In this document: one piece after another, positions 14,012 through 21,455 of the stretch
Layout: each line of letters begins with the position of its first letter
How positions within the stretch are numbered: position 1 is the stretch's first letter
DNA from: SIG672 sp045657105
Lineage (GTDB): Bacteria > Bacillota > Clostridia > Oscillospirales > CAG-272
Assembly: GCA_045657105.1 (NCBI GenBank)
Contig: JAZOSN010000012.1
Coordinates: 1 to 24,278, forward strand
Length of the DNA: 24,278 nucleotides
Direction: 5' to 3'
Notes under the pieces: model-generated
The model's input: the letters and a program-made list of their open reading frames with translations, nothing else
Told to the model about the DNA's origin: nothing
The model's database searches: none
Position numbers and translations under genes: made by a program

Positions 14012-15310
14012 TCAGGATATTCTTGTGAGAAGCGCGATGAAAAATCCGTCGGTATTATGCTTTGAAGGCAAAAGCGTTATCATGCCGCTATCTGCGTCAA
14101 GCTCGCCGACCTTGAATGCGCTTGCTCTAAAATTTTCGTTTTCTTTCAGAAATTCGAGCACTCTGTCCTCGTTTTCGGATTTTCTGAGCGTGCAGGTGGA
14201 ATAAAGCAGCTTACCTCCGACCTTTACGTATTTTGCCGAGGCTTCAAGAATTTCCTTTTGAATGCCGTCGAGCTCGCCGAGCGACATTACGTCCTTATGA
14301 CGTATCTCGGGCTTTTTGGCGATGACACCGAGCCCCGAGCAGGGAAGGTCGCAGATTACTCTGTCGGCTTTGCCGATAAGGTCCTCTCTTGCAAAGCGCG
14401 AGTCGTTACGGGCGATTTCGAGAATATCAATGCCAAGCTTTTTTGCCTGATTTTTAATCAGCGAAAGCTTAGACTCGTGCAGGTCAAAGCAGTATATCTT
14501 GCCTGTGTTTTCCATTGATATTGCGGCAAAAAATGCTTTTCCGCCCGGGCAGGAGCAGACGTCGATCACGGTATCTCCTGCTTTTGGGGAGAGCGCCGAT
14601 ACCGCTATCTGCGAGGCTTCGTCCTGAACGTAGCACAGCCCTTCGCGCAGCGGAGAAAACTCAGACACTGCAAAATTTGATCTGAGGCGCAGACCTTTAT
14701 CCGAAAAAACTGTTTTTTCGCAGCTTTCACCAATCGTGCGCGCAAGCTCATCGCGAGAGATTTTCAGAGTGTTTGTCGTAAGCGTTATATGCGGCTTTGA
14801 GTTTGAGGCAGATACTATATCGGTCCAGTCCTCGGGGTAATCCCGTTTAAAGTGCTCGCAAAGCGCCCTTGGGAGAGAGTTTTCTATTGAAACTCGCTCG
14901 GTCGGATCGCTCGGATAGGGAAGCGCGTCCTTTTCGCGGCAGATGCGGCGAAGGATAGCGTTTATAAAATTCTTCGATCTTGAAGCATATCTCGATGCGA
15001 GCTTTACACTCTCGTTTACCGCTGCACTGTCGGGAATCTTGTCAAGATAAATTATCTGATACGCCCCGAGGCGGAGAAGATAAACGACCTCTTTGTCAAG
15101 AGAAGAAATGCTTCTGCCCGAAAAGACCTCAATAAAATAGTCGAGGGTGATCCTTCGCTCGGTAACTCCGTAAACGAGCGCCGAGAGAAGAGATCTGTCC
15201 TCTCCGACAACGCCGTTTGACGATATATACGAGTCAAGTGCGAGAGAAATGTATTTTTTTGATCTTTCGCTTTCTGAAAGTATATTATATGCGGCTCTTC
15301 GTACGTTCAT
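14012..15310 (-). CDS. rsmB: 16S rRNA (cytosine(967)-C(5))-methyltransferase RsmB
   Basis: SAM-dependent RNA m5C methyltransferase of the Fmu/RsmB type. Residues 1 to about 135 form the NusB-like RNA-binding domain (VRRAAYNILSESE, LGAYQIIYLDKIPDSAAVNE). The catalytic domain carries DVCSCPGGKAFF for SAM binding, DLPCSGLGV with C324 and LLYSTCTLRKSENE with the nucleophile C373. Length 432 is normal for the family. The ATG is 2 bases after the fmt stop and its ribosome site (AGGGA) lies in the 3' end of fmt, so the genes are translationally coupled. Confidence 0.97.
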   Translation of the reverse strand: MNVRRAAYNILSESERSKKYISLALDSYISSNGVVGEDRSLLSALVYGVTERRITLDYFIEVFSGRSISSLDKEVVYLLRLGAYQIIYLDKIPDSAAVNESVKLASRYASRSKNFINAILRRICREKDALPYPSDPTERVSIENSLPRALCEHFKRDYPEDWTDIVSASNSKPHITLTTNTLKISRDELARTIGESCEKTVFSDKGLRLRSNFAVSEFSPLREGLCYVQDEASQIAVSALSPKAGDTVIDVCSCPGGKAFFAAISMENTGKIYCFDLHESKLSLIKNQAKKLGIDILEIARNDSRFAREDLIGKADRVICDLPCSGLGVIAKKPEIRHKDVMSLGELDGIQKEILEASAKYVKVGGKLLYSTCTLRKSENEDRVLEFLKENENFRASAFKVGELDADSGMITLLPSKHNTDGFFIALLTRIS

Positions 15311-15312
15311 TT

Positions 15313-16254
15313 TTATTCCCTGTTTGATGTCAGAATGTTACCGGCGGCAACACCTCTGCCGTTCACAAAAGATACGGCGCTCATCGGCTTTTTGCCTTCC
15401 GGTACGACCTCGGTAATAAGGAGCTTTCCGTCACCGCAGACTACGGTAATACCCTTTGAATCTGCCGATACGACTTCGCCTGCCTTGCCAAAAGACCCCT
15501 GCTTTTCGATGATAAGCGATGATCTTATTTTGAGCATTTTGCCGTTTAAATATGCAAATGAGAGGGGAATCGGAGAAAGTCCTCTTATAAGATCGTGTAT
15601 CTCCTGTGCGCTCTTTGAAAAATCGATAAGACAGTCAGGCTTTTCGATTTTTGCCGCATAAGTCGAGAGAGCATCGTCCTGCTTTTCGGGGATTATTTCG
15701 TCCTTTTCAAGCTTTCTGACTGTTGACACGAGAAGCTCTGCGCCGACAGACGCGAGGCGGTCGTGGATATCCTCAAAATTATCGTTTTCGCCGATCTCGA
15801 CCGTGACTTTTTCGAGCATATCGCCCGTGTCAAGTCCCTGCGCCATATACATCGTGGTTACGCCGGTGACCTTTTCGCCGTCTATGATCGCTCTTTGCAT
15901 CGGAGCAGCACCTCTGTATTTCGGGAGAAGCGAGCCGTGGAGATTTATGCAACCGTATTTTGGGTAGTCAAGTATATAGGAAGGAAGAATTTTCCCGTAT
16001 GCCACGACCGCGATAAGATCGGGAGAGAGCTTTTCGAGAAGCTCCTTTATCGCACCGTCTTTCAGTGTTTCGGGTTGATATACGGGGATACCGAGCTTTT
16101 CTGCCTCGACCTTGACGGGCGGAGGCGTGAGAGTATAGCCTCTTCCTTTCGGCTTGTCGGGCTGAGTTATGACTCCCACTACCGAAAATTCACGGCAGAG
16201 TGCAGTAAATGAGTTCACCGCAAAATCGGGAGTGCCCATAAATAAAATTTTCAT
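15313..16254 (-). CDS. fmt: Methionyl-tRNA formyltransferase
   Basis: Formylates Met-tRNAi using 10-formyl-tetrahydrofolate, for bacterial translation initiation. The 313-residue protein starts MKILFMGTPDFAVNSF; catalytic residues read as N104 and H106 in INLHGSLLPKYRG and D142 in GLDTGD, and the C-terminal OB-like domain is complete. It follows def by a 114-base gap filled by a repeat element and precedes rsmB by 2 bases. The AAAAGGA ribosome site forms the edge of the repeat. Confidence 0.98.
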   Translation of the reverse strand: MKILFMGTPDFAVNSFTALCREFSVVGVITQPDKPKGRGYTLTPPPVKVEAEKLGIPVYQPETLKDGAIKELLEKLSPDLIAVVAYGKILPSYILDYPKYGCINLHGSLLPKYRGAAPMQRAIIDGEKVTGVTTMYMAQGLDTGDMLEKVTVEIGENDNFEDIHDRLASVGAELLVSTVRKLEKDEIIPEKQDDALSTYAAKIEKPDCLIDFSKSAQEIHDLIRGLSPIPLSFAYLNGKMLKIRSSLIIEKQGSFGKAGEVVSADSKGITVVCGDGKLLITEVVPEGKKPMSAVSFVNGRGVAAGNILTSNRE

Positions 16255-16257
16255 AGC

Positions 16258-16371
16258 TTAGGTCGTTCCTTTTAATTAAAGTTTTTGAAAGGGTTTGGGA
16301 AAACTTTTTACAAAAAGGTTTCCCGAAGAAGGCTTTTGGGGATTAGTAAACCCTTTTCTCAAAAGGGTTTA
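16258..16371. repeat. Copy 2 of the small dispersed intergenic repeat, with two hairpins
   Basis: Shares with 4508-4594 the block taaagtttttg (16277-16287), TTTGGGAAA followed by ct-t-ACAAA, and AAAAGGGTTT at the far end. It contains an imperfect 13-bp hairpin (GGGAAAACTTTTT / AAAAAGGTTTCCC) and a perfect 11-bp one, TAAACCCTTTT-CTC-AAAAGGGTTTA (16347-16371), whose last bases are the def stop codon. Possible terminator/attenuator between def and fmt, or a non-autonomous mobile repeat. Confidence 0.6.
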
Positions 16372-16851
16372 CTCCTCGCTCATTTTCATAAGCTCTTCGT
16401 AGGTGAGCATTCTCTGTGCTACCTTGGGGTAAAGAATTCCGTCGAGATGGTCGAGCTCGTGGCAAAATGCGCGTGCGAGAAGTCCTGTGCCCGTGACGGT
16501 AAAGCGCTTACCGCTACGGTTCGTCGCCTCGACCGTTACGGTCATGGGACGGGAAACAATGCCGCACTGACCGGGCAGGGAAAGGCAACCCTCTTTGCCG
16601 AGCTGAACGCCGTCTTTTTCGATGATTACCGGATTTATCAGTTCATAAACCTCGCCGGGAGTACATTCGACTACCACGATGCGGCGAGCAACTCCGACCT
16701 GCGGACCTGCGAGTCCGACGCCCTCTGCGCTTCTCATAGTTTCTACCATATCGTCGAGCAGGGTGGTGATTCTGGGTGTTATTTCATCTATCGGACGGCA
16801 GACCTTTGAGAGTATGGGATCGCTGTCCGTTCTTATCGTAAGTATTGCCAT
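16369..16851 (-). CDS. def: Peptide deformylase
   Basis: Metalloenzyme (normally Fe2+) that removes the formyl group from nascent proteins. The three family motifs are all present: GVGLAGPQVG (44-53), EGCLSLPG with metal ligand C89, and HELDHLDG with H131, E132 and H135. Length 160 residues. The AAAGGA ribosome site is 9 bases before the ATG. The gene follows priA by 32 bases, the usual priA-def-fmt order. Its stop codon lies in a perfect hairpin. Confidence 0.98.
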   Translation of the reverse strand: MAILTIRTDSDPILSKVCRPIDEITPRITTLLDDMVETMRSAEGVGLAGPQVGVARRIVVVECTPGEVYELINPVIIEKDGVQLGKEGCLSLPGQCGIVSRPMTVTVEATNRSGKRFTVTGTGLLARAFCHELDHLDGILYPKVAQRMLTYEELMKMSEE

Positions 16852-16883
16852 TTTGTTTGATCCTTTCTTTTGCTTGTGCAGAT

Positions 16884-19352
16884 TTATAGACTTGCAGGAT
16901 TTATGTCTATTGACAGTGAGATCTTTTTGCTCGTTTTTCTCTGAAAATCGAGGAGAATTTTAGCAAAAAGCTCTCTCGTGCGCTTGTTTGAGCGGCACTT
17001 TATTATAAAACGCATATGATATACGTCGTTTACCTTGTATATCGGTGCCTCGAACGGACCGAATACGGAGAGCCTTACGTCACTGAACTCTCCGCTCATA
17101 AGAGAGCGAAGCTCATTTGCAAACAGCGCGGATACGTTCAGGAGCATCTTTTCGTCGCTTGACGAAAGCGAAATGAGCGCGATGTCGCAGAACGGCGGGA
17201 ATACGAGCGAGCGTCTGAGCGCGATGTCGTTCGCGTAAAACGCCTTGTAATCCTGCGCGGCGGCAAGAAGCAGTACGGGGTGGTCGGGAAGGTAGGTCTG
17301 TATTACCGCCTTGCCTTTTTTCTCGCCGCGTCCCGCGCGTCCTATTACCTGAGTAATGAGTGCAAAGGTTCGCTCGTTTGCGCGATAATCATCGAGATAT
17401 AGCGACGTGTCAGCAAGCAGAACTCCGACGAGTGCAACGTTAGGGAAATCGTGACCTTTCGTTACCATCTGAGTTCCGATAAGCACATCTGCCTCTCCGT
17501 GTCTGAACTCGGAAAGCATTTTGTCAAACGAGAATTTTGCGGTCGTCGTGTCGGCGTCCATACGCATAACTCTCATATTCGGGAACTCTTCGCATAGCAT
17601 TTCCTGCGCTCTCTGAGTGCCAAATCCAAGGAAATTCACCGTTTCCGATGCACATTCCGGGCATCTTTGAGGTATATCTTCGCGATGTCCGCAGTAGTGG
17701 CATACGAGATGTCCGTACCTGTCGTTTCTGCTTTTGGCGTGATAAGTGAGCGATACACTGCAACGCGGACAGGTTATGACCTCTCCGCAGGTCGTGCAGG
17801 AAAGGAAATTGTTATATCCTCTGCGGTTGATAAAAAGTATGCTCTGGGAGCTTTCCGCGTTTGTTTTTCGCAGAGCGTCACCGAGAACTGCTCCTATCGG
17901 GGAGCGATTGCCGTTTTCGGCGTCTGCTCTGAGATCCGAAATTATCGTTTCGGGAAGGAGCGCATTGTTATAACGTTCTGTCATCTCTATGAGAGTGTAG
18001 ATCCCCTCTTTTGCTCTGTAATAGCTTTCGACCGACGGAGTTGCCGACGAAAGAAGCATAAGCGCGTTGTTTTTTACACATCTGTATCTCGCTACGTCGC
18101 GCGCGTGATATTTCGGGGATTGCTCGGATTTGTAGGTGTGCTCGTGCTCCTCGTCTATGACGATCATTCCGAGATTTGGGAAGGGAGCGAACACCGCAGA
18201 GCGCGTACCGATGCAAATATCGGCGCCTCCGCCGGTTATTTTTCTCCAAGTATCGTATCGCTCGCCCGCCGAAAGACCCGAGTGCCAGAGTGCAACTCTG
18301 TCGCCGTAAAACGAGCAGAAGGTTTCTACCGTCTGAGGTGTGAGCGCGATCTCGGGAACGAGAACTATGACCTGTCTGCCCGACGAGATCACCTTGTCTA
18401 TCGCCGCCTTTATGACGTGCGTTTTTCCGCTTCCGGTTATTCCGTGAAGGAGTGCCGCCTTCGCCTCGCCCGATGAGAGCAGAGCGTCTATTTTTTCAAA
18501 AGCCGCCGTCTGGTGCTGTGAAAGCTCGGATATTCTGTCGGCGTTTTTCGGGATATTATAAGGGCTTCTGAGTATTTCGCGTTTTTCGATCTCGACAAGC
18601 CCCATTTCACAAAGCGCCGAGATCTGTTTTTTCGTAACTCCTATACGCTCGCAAAGCTCCTCGGCTTTGCAGGCTCCGTTTTCCGAAAGATAGGAAAGTA
18701 TCAGAATACGTTTCGCACCTTTTATCTTCTTGTCACCTGAAATATAAGCCTCTGCCTCTTCGGGAGAAAGCTTAGGGTGTACTATTTCGATCTCTTTTTT
18801 GCGCGCGCCGTCCTTTATTTCGGTTATTTTCTCGGCATATGAGTATTCGACGAGCTTTGGAAGTATCGACGACACCGCTTTTCCAAAACGCGCGACAAGT
18901 CTTTCAACACTTACACCGGGTGGCGACTGCCTGATGAAATCCCAGACAACGAGCGCCTTTTGGCTAAGCTCGACGCGGTCCTCTTTTTCGGGAAGCGCGC
19001 GGTAGATCTCGTGTATTTTTGAGAGTGCCGCCGACGGTATCATCGCCTTGACCGCATCTCCGATAGAGCAAAAGATCTGATCTTTCAGATACTCGCATAC
19101 ACCAAGTTGCTCTTCACTGAGTGAAATATGATCTATGGGCGAAAGGGCAGGCTTGAATTTCGATATATCGTCCCCCGCTCTTAACGAGGTGACGACCGCA
19201 ATAAGCTTTTTGTTTCCTCCGCCGAAAGGGACGACGACAAGGCTCCCGCGCGTTACGTTTTTGTCGAAATCGATAGGGAGATAATATTCGTATTCCTTAT
19301 CCGCGTGATAAGGCAGTGAAAGGATATGCACTCCAACAATCCTGTAAGCCAC
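16884..19352 (-). CDS. priA: Primosomal protein N' (replication restart helicase PriA)
   Basis: 3'-5' DNA helicase that reloads the replisome at stalled forks. The 822-residue product has the N-terminal 3'BD (YRIVGVHILSLPYHADKEYEY-like start), a winged-helix region (about 215-260), Walker A GITGSGKT (304-311), DEEH (400-403), SSATPS, the zinc module with CTTCGEVITCPRC and CHYCGHREDIPQRCPEC, and helicase motifs VIGRAGRGEK. The GTG at 19350-19352 is the start: AGGAGGA (19358-19364) is 5 bases upstream and the N-terminus fits the family. In many Firmicutes coaBC sits between rpoZ and priA, but here it is absent. The rpoZ terminator upstream suggests reduced read-through into this gene. Confidence 0.97.
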   Translation of the reverse strand: MAYRIVGVHILSLPYHADKEYEYYLPIDFDKNVTRGSLVVVPFGGGNKKLIAVVTSLRAGDDISKFKPALSPIDHISLSEEQLGVCEYLKDQIFCSIGDAVKAMIPSAALSKIHEIYRALPEKEDRVELSQKALVVWDFIRQSPPGVSVERLVARFGKAVSSILPKLVEYSYAEKITEIKDGARKKEIEIVHPKLSPEEAEAYISGDKKIKGAKRILILSYLSENGACKAEELCERIGVTKKQISALCEMGLVEIEKREILRSPYNIPKNADRISELSQHQTAAFEKIDALLSSGEAKAALLHGITGSGKTHVIKAAIDKVISSGRQVIVLVPEIALTPQTVETFCSFYGDRVALWHSGLSAGERYDTWRKITGGGADICIGTRSAVFAPFPNLGMIVIDEEHEHTYKSEQSPKYHARDVARYRCVKNNALMLLSSATPSVESYYRAKEGIYTLIEMTERYNNALLPETIISDLRADAENGNRSPIGAVLGDALRKTNAESSQSILFINRRGYNNFLSCTTCGEVITCPRCSVSLTYHAKSRNDRYGHLVCHYCGHREDIPQRCPECASETVNFLGFGTQRAQEMLCEEFPNMRVMRMDADTTTAKFSFDKMLSEFRHGEADVLIGTQMVTKGHDFPNVALVGVLLADTSLYLDDYRANERTFALITQVIGRAGRGEKKGKAVIQTYLPDHPVLLLAAAQDYKAFYANDIALRRSLVFPPFCDIALISLSSSDEKMLLNVSALFANELRSLMSGEFSDVRLSVFGPFEAPIYKVNDVYHMRFIIKCRSNKRTRELFAKILLDFQRKTSKKISLSIDINPASL

Positions 19353-19399
19353 GTCCGTCCTCCTTTCGTGTGAAGCTTTTTTAAACTTAAAATGTAGTG

Positions 19400-19434
19400 T
19401 AAAAACGGCGAATAAAACAAAGTTTATCCGCCGT
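19400..19434 (-). terminator. Terminator after rpoZ, inside the yicC-yugP cluster
   Basis: On the minus strand ACGGCG...CGCCGT with an AT-rich upper stem (19405-19434) is followed by TTTTT (19404-19400). It begins 8 bases after the rpoZ stop and ends 48 bases before priA. Clear stem plus U tract; strength unknown. No obvious separate promoter is visible between it and priA. Confidence 0.8.
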
Positions 19435-19441
19435 GCTTTTT

Positions 19442-19765
19442 TCAGTTGTCCGAAGAAGTATCGTTCGGCGTTTCCGTTTCGTCTACGAGTGTACCGTCGA
19501 GATTGGGCGCGTTGGTTATAAGATACTTTCCTTCGTGAAGGCGTCTTACTGCTACCTTTACCGACTTCTCGTCGCGGTATTCGCTCTCGATAAGAGTGTG
19601 GAGCGGCTTGTCGGTTTCCTTGTTTGCAACCATACGGTCTGCGCGCTCTCTCTGAGCAACGTACTCGTCGGTTACCATACGGGCACCCTTAGCTGCTGCG
19701 ATAACTACGGTATAAGCGTTGTATTTGTCTTTGGTGAGTTCTACGATAGAGGGCTGAATTAACAT
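19442..19765 (-). CDS. rpoZ: DNA-directed RNA polymerase subunit omega
   Basis: Small subunit that helps beta' folding and RNA polymerase assembly. The 107-residue product has the conserved N-terminal core (YNAYTVVIAAAKGARMVTDE; omega family pattern of A-K-R-A) and a C-terminal acidic tail ending NDTSSDN. AAGGAG is 7 bases before the ATG. It follows remA by 67 bases. In many Firmicutes gmk lies between remA and rpoZ, but it is missing here. Confidence 0.9.
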   Translation of the reverse strand: MLIQPSIVELTKDKYNAYTVVIAAAKGARMVTDEYVAQRERADRMVANKETDKPLHTLIESEYRDEKSVKVAVRRLHEGKYLITNAPNLDGTLVDETETPNDTSSDN

Positions 19766-19832
19766 TTTTAACTCCTTTAAATCTTACTTTATGTTGATAT
19801 TATTGACATTGTTTAGTGAAAATAAGAGGAAA

Positions 19833-20099
19833 CTAAATTTCTTCGTTTTCTTTGCCTTGCTCAGACACGTTTTCAAGTCTTGAAGAAAGGACCTCCGTCG
19901 AAAGCGACGAGAGAATTATATGTCTGCTGTCACAGATTATAACAGACAGAGTCTTTTTTCCGCAGGACGCGTCTATGACCGTTCCTGCATCTCTCGCGTC
20001 CTGTACCAGACGCTTTATCGGCGCGGCGTCGGGAGAAACTATCGAAACGATGCGCTCTGCCGAAACCATGTTGCCAAATCCTATATTCAGAAGTGTCAT
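19833..20099 (-). CDS. remA: DUF370 / extracellular matrix regulator RemA-like protein
   Basis: An 88-residue protein of the DUF370 family; in Bacillus subtilis RemA is a DNA-binding activator of biofilm matrix and osmoprotection genes. Family blocks are LNIGFGNMVSAERIVSIVSP, APIKRLVQDARDAGTVIDA, GKKTLSVIICDSRHIILSS. The C-terminal tail EQGKENEEI is variable. GGAGGGGGA lies upstream of the ATG, and the gene is 18 bases after yicC, the conserved arrangement. Its role in this organism may differ from that in Bacillus. Confidence 0.93.
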   Translation of the reverse strand: MTLLNIGFGNMVSAERIVSIVSPDAAPIKRLVQDARDAGTVIDASCGKKTLSVIICDSRHIILSSLSTEVLSSRLENVSEQGKENEEI

Positions 20100-20117
20100 C
20101 TGCGTTCCCCCTCCGAA

Positions 20118-21002
20118 TTATTCGATGTTCTGTACCTGCTCGCGGATCTTTTCGAGCTCGTTTTTCATTTCGACCACGATATGCGCGATCTTGGCATCAC
20201 TGCACTTTGATCCGATCGTGTTAGTTTCTCTGTTCATTTCCTGAATGAGAAAATCGAGTCGTTTTCCGATGGGTTGATCGGACGTGAGTATCTCGTCGAA
20301 AGCCGCGAAATGGCTCGAAAGCCGAACGAGCTCCTCGTCAACGGCTACCTTGTCTGCAAATATCGCACACTCGGTGAGTATTCTAGACTCGTCTATCGTT
20401 ATCGTGTGATCTTCAAGGAAGCTTCTGATACGGGCTTCAAGTCTGTCGCGGTATCCCGAGGTGGCATTCTCGCTCAGCTTTCCTACCTCTGCGGCAAGCT
20501 CGGCAACGTGAGCCTTTTTCTGAACGAGGTCGGAAATAAGCTTCTCGCCCTCGGACTCTCTTGCTTTGAGGAAGACCTCCATAGCTTTTTCAAGGAAGGG
20601 AAGTATCTCGCTCCAAGCGGCGTCCGCGTCCTCCTCGGAGGTTGTGAATACGAAGATGTCCCTGTTCTGAGCGACTCGCATTACCGAAATGTCGTCGCGG
20701 AGATCGAACTCGTCACGAAGCGCCTCAAGAGCGTTTATATAGGTCTTAGCGTACGCTTTGTCGAGTTTTATCTCGCTTGCGAGATTTTCGGTGACCTCAA
20801 CTCCGACCCAAACGTCAACCTTTCCGCGTGAAACGTGGCTCTGAACGTAATTTTTGACTTTCTCTTCAAGATAAGAAAAAGCTCGCGAGATTTTGATCTG
20901 TCCGTCAAAATAGCGACTGTTTACGCTTTTTATTTCGACGGTTATGTTTTTGTTTTGAGTGCTTCCGACACATCTGCCGTAAGCGGTCATACTTTTTGCC
21001 AT
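20118..21002 (-). CDS. yicC: YicC/YloC family endoribonuclease
   Basis: A 294-residue protein of the YicC family, an RNA-cleaving enzyme (endoribonuclease) in E. coli and B. subtilis. The start MAKSMTAYGRCVGSTQNKNI is the family signature, VEIKSVNSRYFD is the next conserved block, and the C-terminal DUF1732 portion contains RLDFLIQEMNRETNTIGSK and ELEKIREQVQNIE. ATG at 21000-21002. It heads the minus-strand cluster, driven by a consensus promoter at 21045-21073. The conserved pairing yicC-remA supports the call. Confidence 0.96.
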   Translation of the reverse strand: MAKSMTAYGRCVGSTQNKNITVEIKSVNSRYFDGQIKISRAFSYLEEKVKNYVQSHVSRGKVDVWVGVEVTENLASEIKLDKAYAKTYINALEALRDEFDLRDDISVMRVAQNRDIFVFTTSEEDADAAWSEILPFLEKAMEVFLKARESEGEKLISDLVQKKAHVAELAAEVGKLSENATSGYRDRLEARIRSFLEDHTITIDESRILTECAIFADKVAVDEELVRLSSHFAAFDEILTSDQPIGKRLDFLIQEMNRETNTIGSKCSDAKIAHIVVEMKNELEKIREQVQNIE

Positions 21003-21044
21003 AAAAACGTCACTTTCTGCGTCTACAAATTAACATACATATTT

Positions 21045-21073
21045 ATAATACTATATTTATTCGATTTTGTCAA
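21045..21073 (-). promoter_or_regulatory. Sigma-A promoter of the yicC-remA-rpoZ cluster
   Basis: On the minus strand TTGACA (21068-21073), 17 bases, TATTAT (21045-21050), about 42 bases upstream of the yicC ATG. Strong consensus. Confidence 0.8.
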
Positions 21074-21199
21074 GTTTCATCGGGGAAAATTGTAAAAAAT
21101 ATCAAAGATTTTTGAAAAATTCACTTCATCTATTTATTTTTGGACGGACGGTATATAATGCTCGTTGAAGAACAGATTTATCCGAGAAAGGACTAAGCT

Positions 21200-21286
21200 A
21201 TGCAACACCACGACGGACTGCTTATATAAACTGCTCTGCTTGCAGGTATACTCATACTCGAAAACGGCGGAGCTAAAATAAGCTGA
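21200..21286 (+). pseudogene. Relic of a threonine/serine exporter (ThrE/YjjP-type) N-terminus
   Basis: ATG after AAAGGACTAAGCT opens MQHHDGLLI, hits TAA (21227-21229), then stays open as TALLAGILILENGGAKIS before TGA (21284-21286). Read through the stop, this matches the first 27 residues of the ThrE/YjjP family (a pattern like ELL-ALLAG-LLLENGAETYR). Only the beginning survives, with a nonsense codon and then loss of the rest. The ribosome site and a -10-like TATAAT are still present. Alternative: chance similarity in a short ORF. Confidence 0.45.
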
Positions 21287-21382
21287 AGTTACTGATTTGG
21301 GGTACTTTTTGTTAAAATGCACAAAAAAACGGTGACAATTTGCCGTAAAACGCCGAATTATAGGTCGAAGTCTTAAAAATCG

Positions 21383-21410
21383 TTGACTTGTTGTGAAATT
21401 GTGATATAAT
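21383..21410 (+). promoter_or_regulatory. Sigma-A promoter of the two-domain surface protein
   Basis: TTGACT (21383-21388), 16 bases, TATAAT (21405-21410) with TG in the extended -10 position. The -10 ends 45 bases before the ATG, and GGAGGA precedes the start codon. Confidence 0.8.
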
Positions 21411-21455
21411 AACTAGCAGAAAACTCTCTTAAATAAAACAAATGGAGGAACATTT

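Larger units (their letters stand above)
21003..21455. other. Intergenic region of about 450 bases between divergent genes
   Basis: Holds the yicC promoter (21045-21073, minus), a TATAAT-like -10 near 21153-21158 in front of the exporter relic (21200-21286), and the surface-protein promoter (21383-21410, plus). The remainder, mainly 21287-21380, is AT-rich with no ORF or strong hairpin that I can find. Confidence 0.7.

Noticed and set aside
17667..18476. 269-codon plus-strand frame opposite priA
   Set aside because: It lies within the conserved helicase region of priA and reads as a Ser/Arg-rich antisense shadow.
21327..21350. Possible minus-strand terminator (ACGG...CCGT followed by T7)
   Set aside because: The stem is only 4 bp and no minus-strand gene lies upstream of it.
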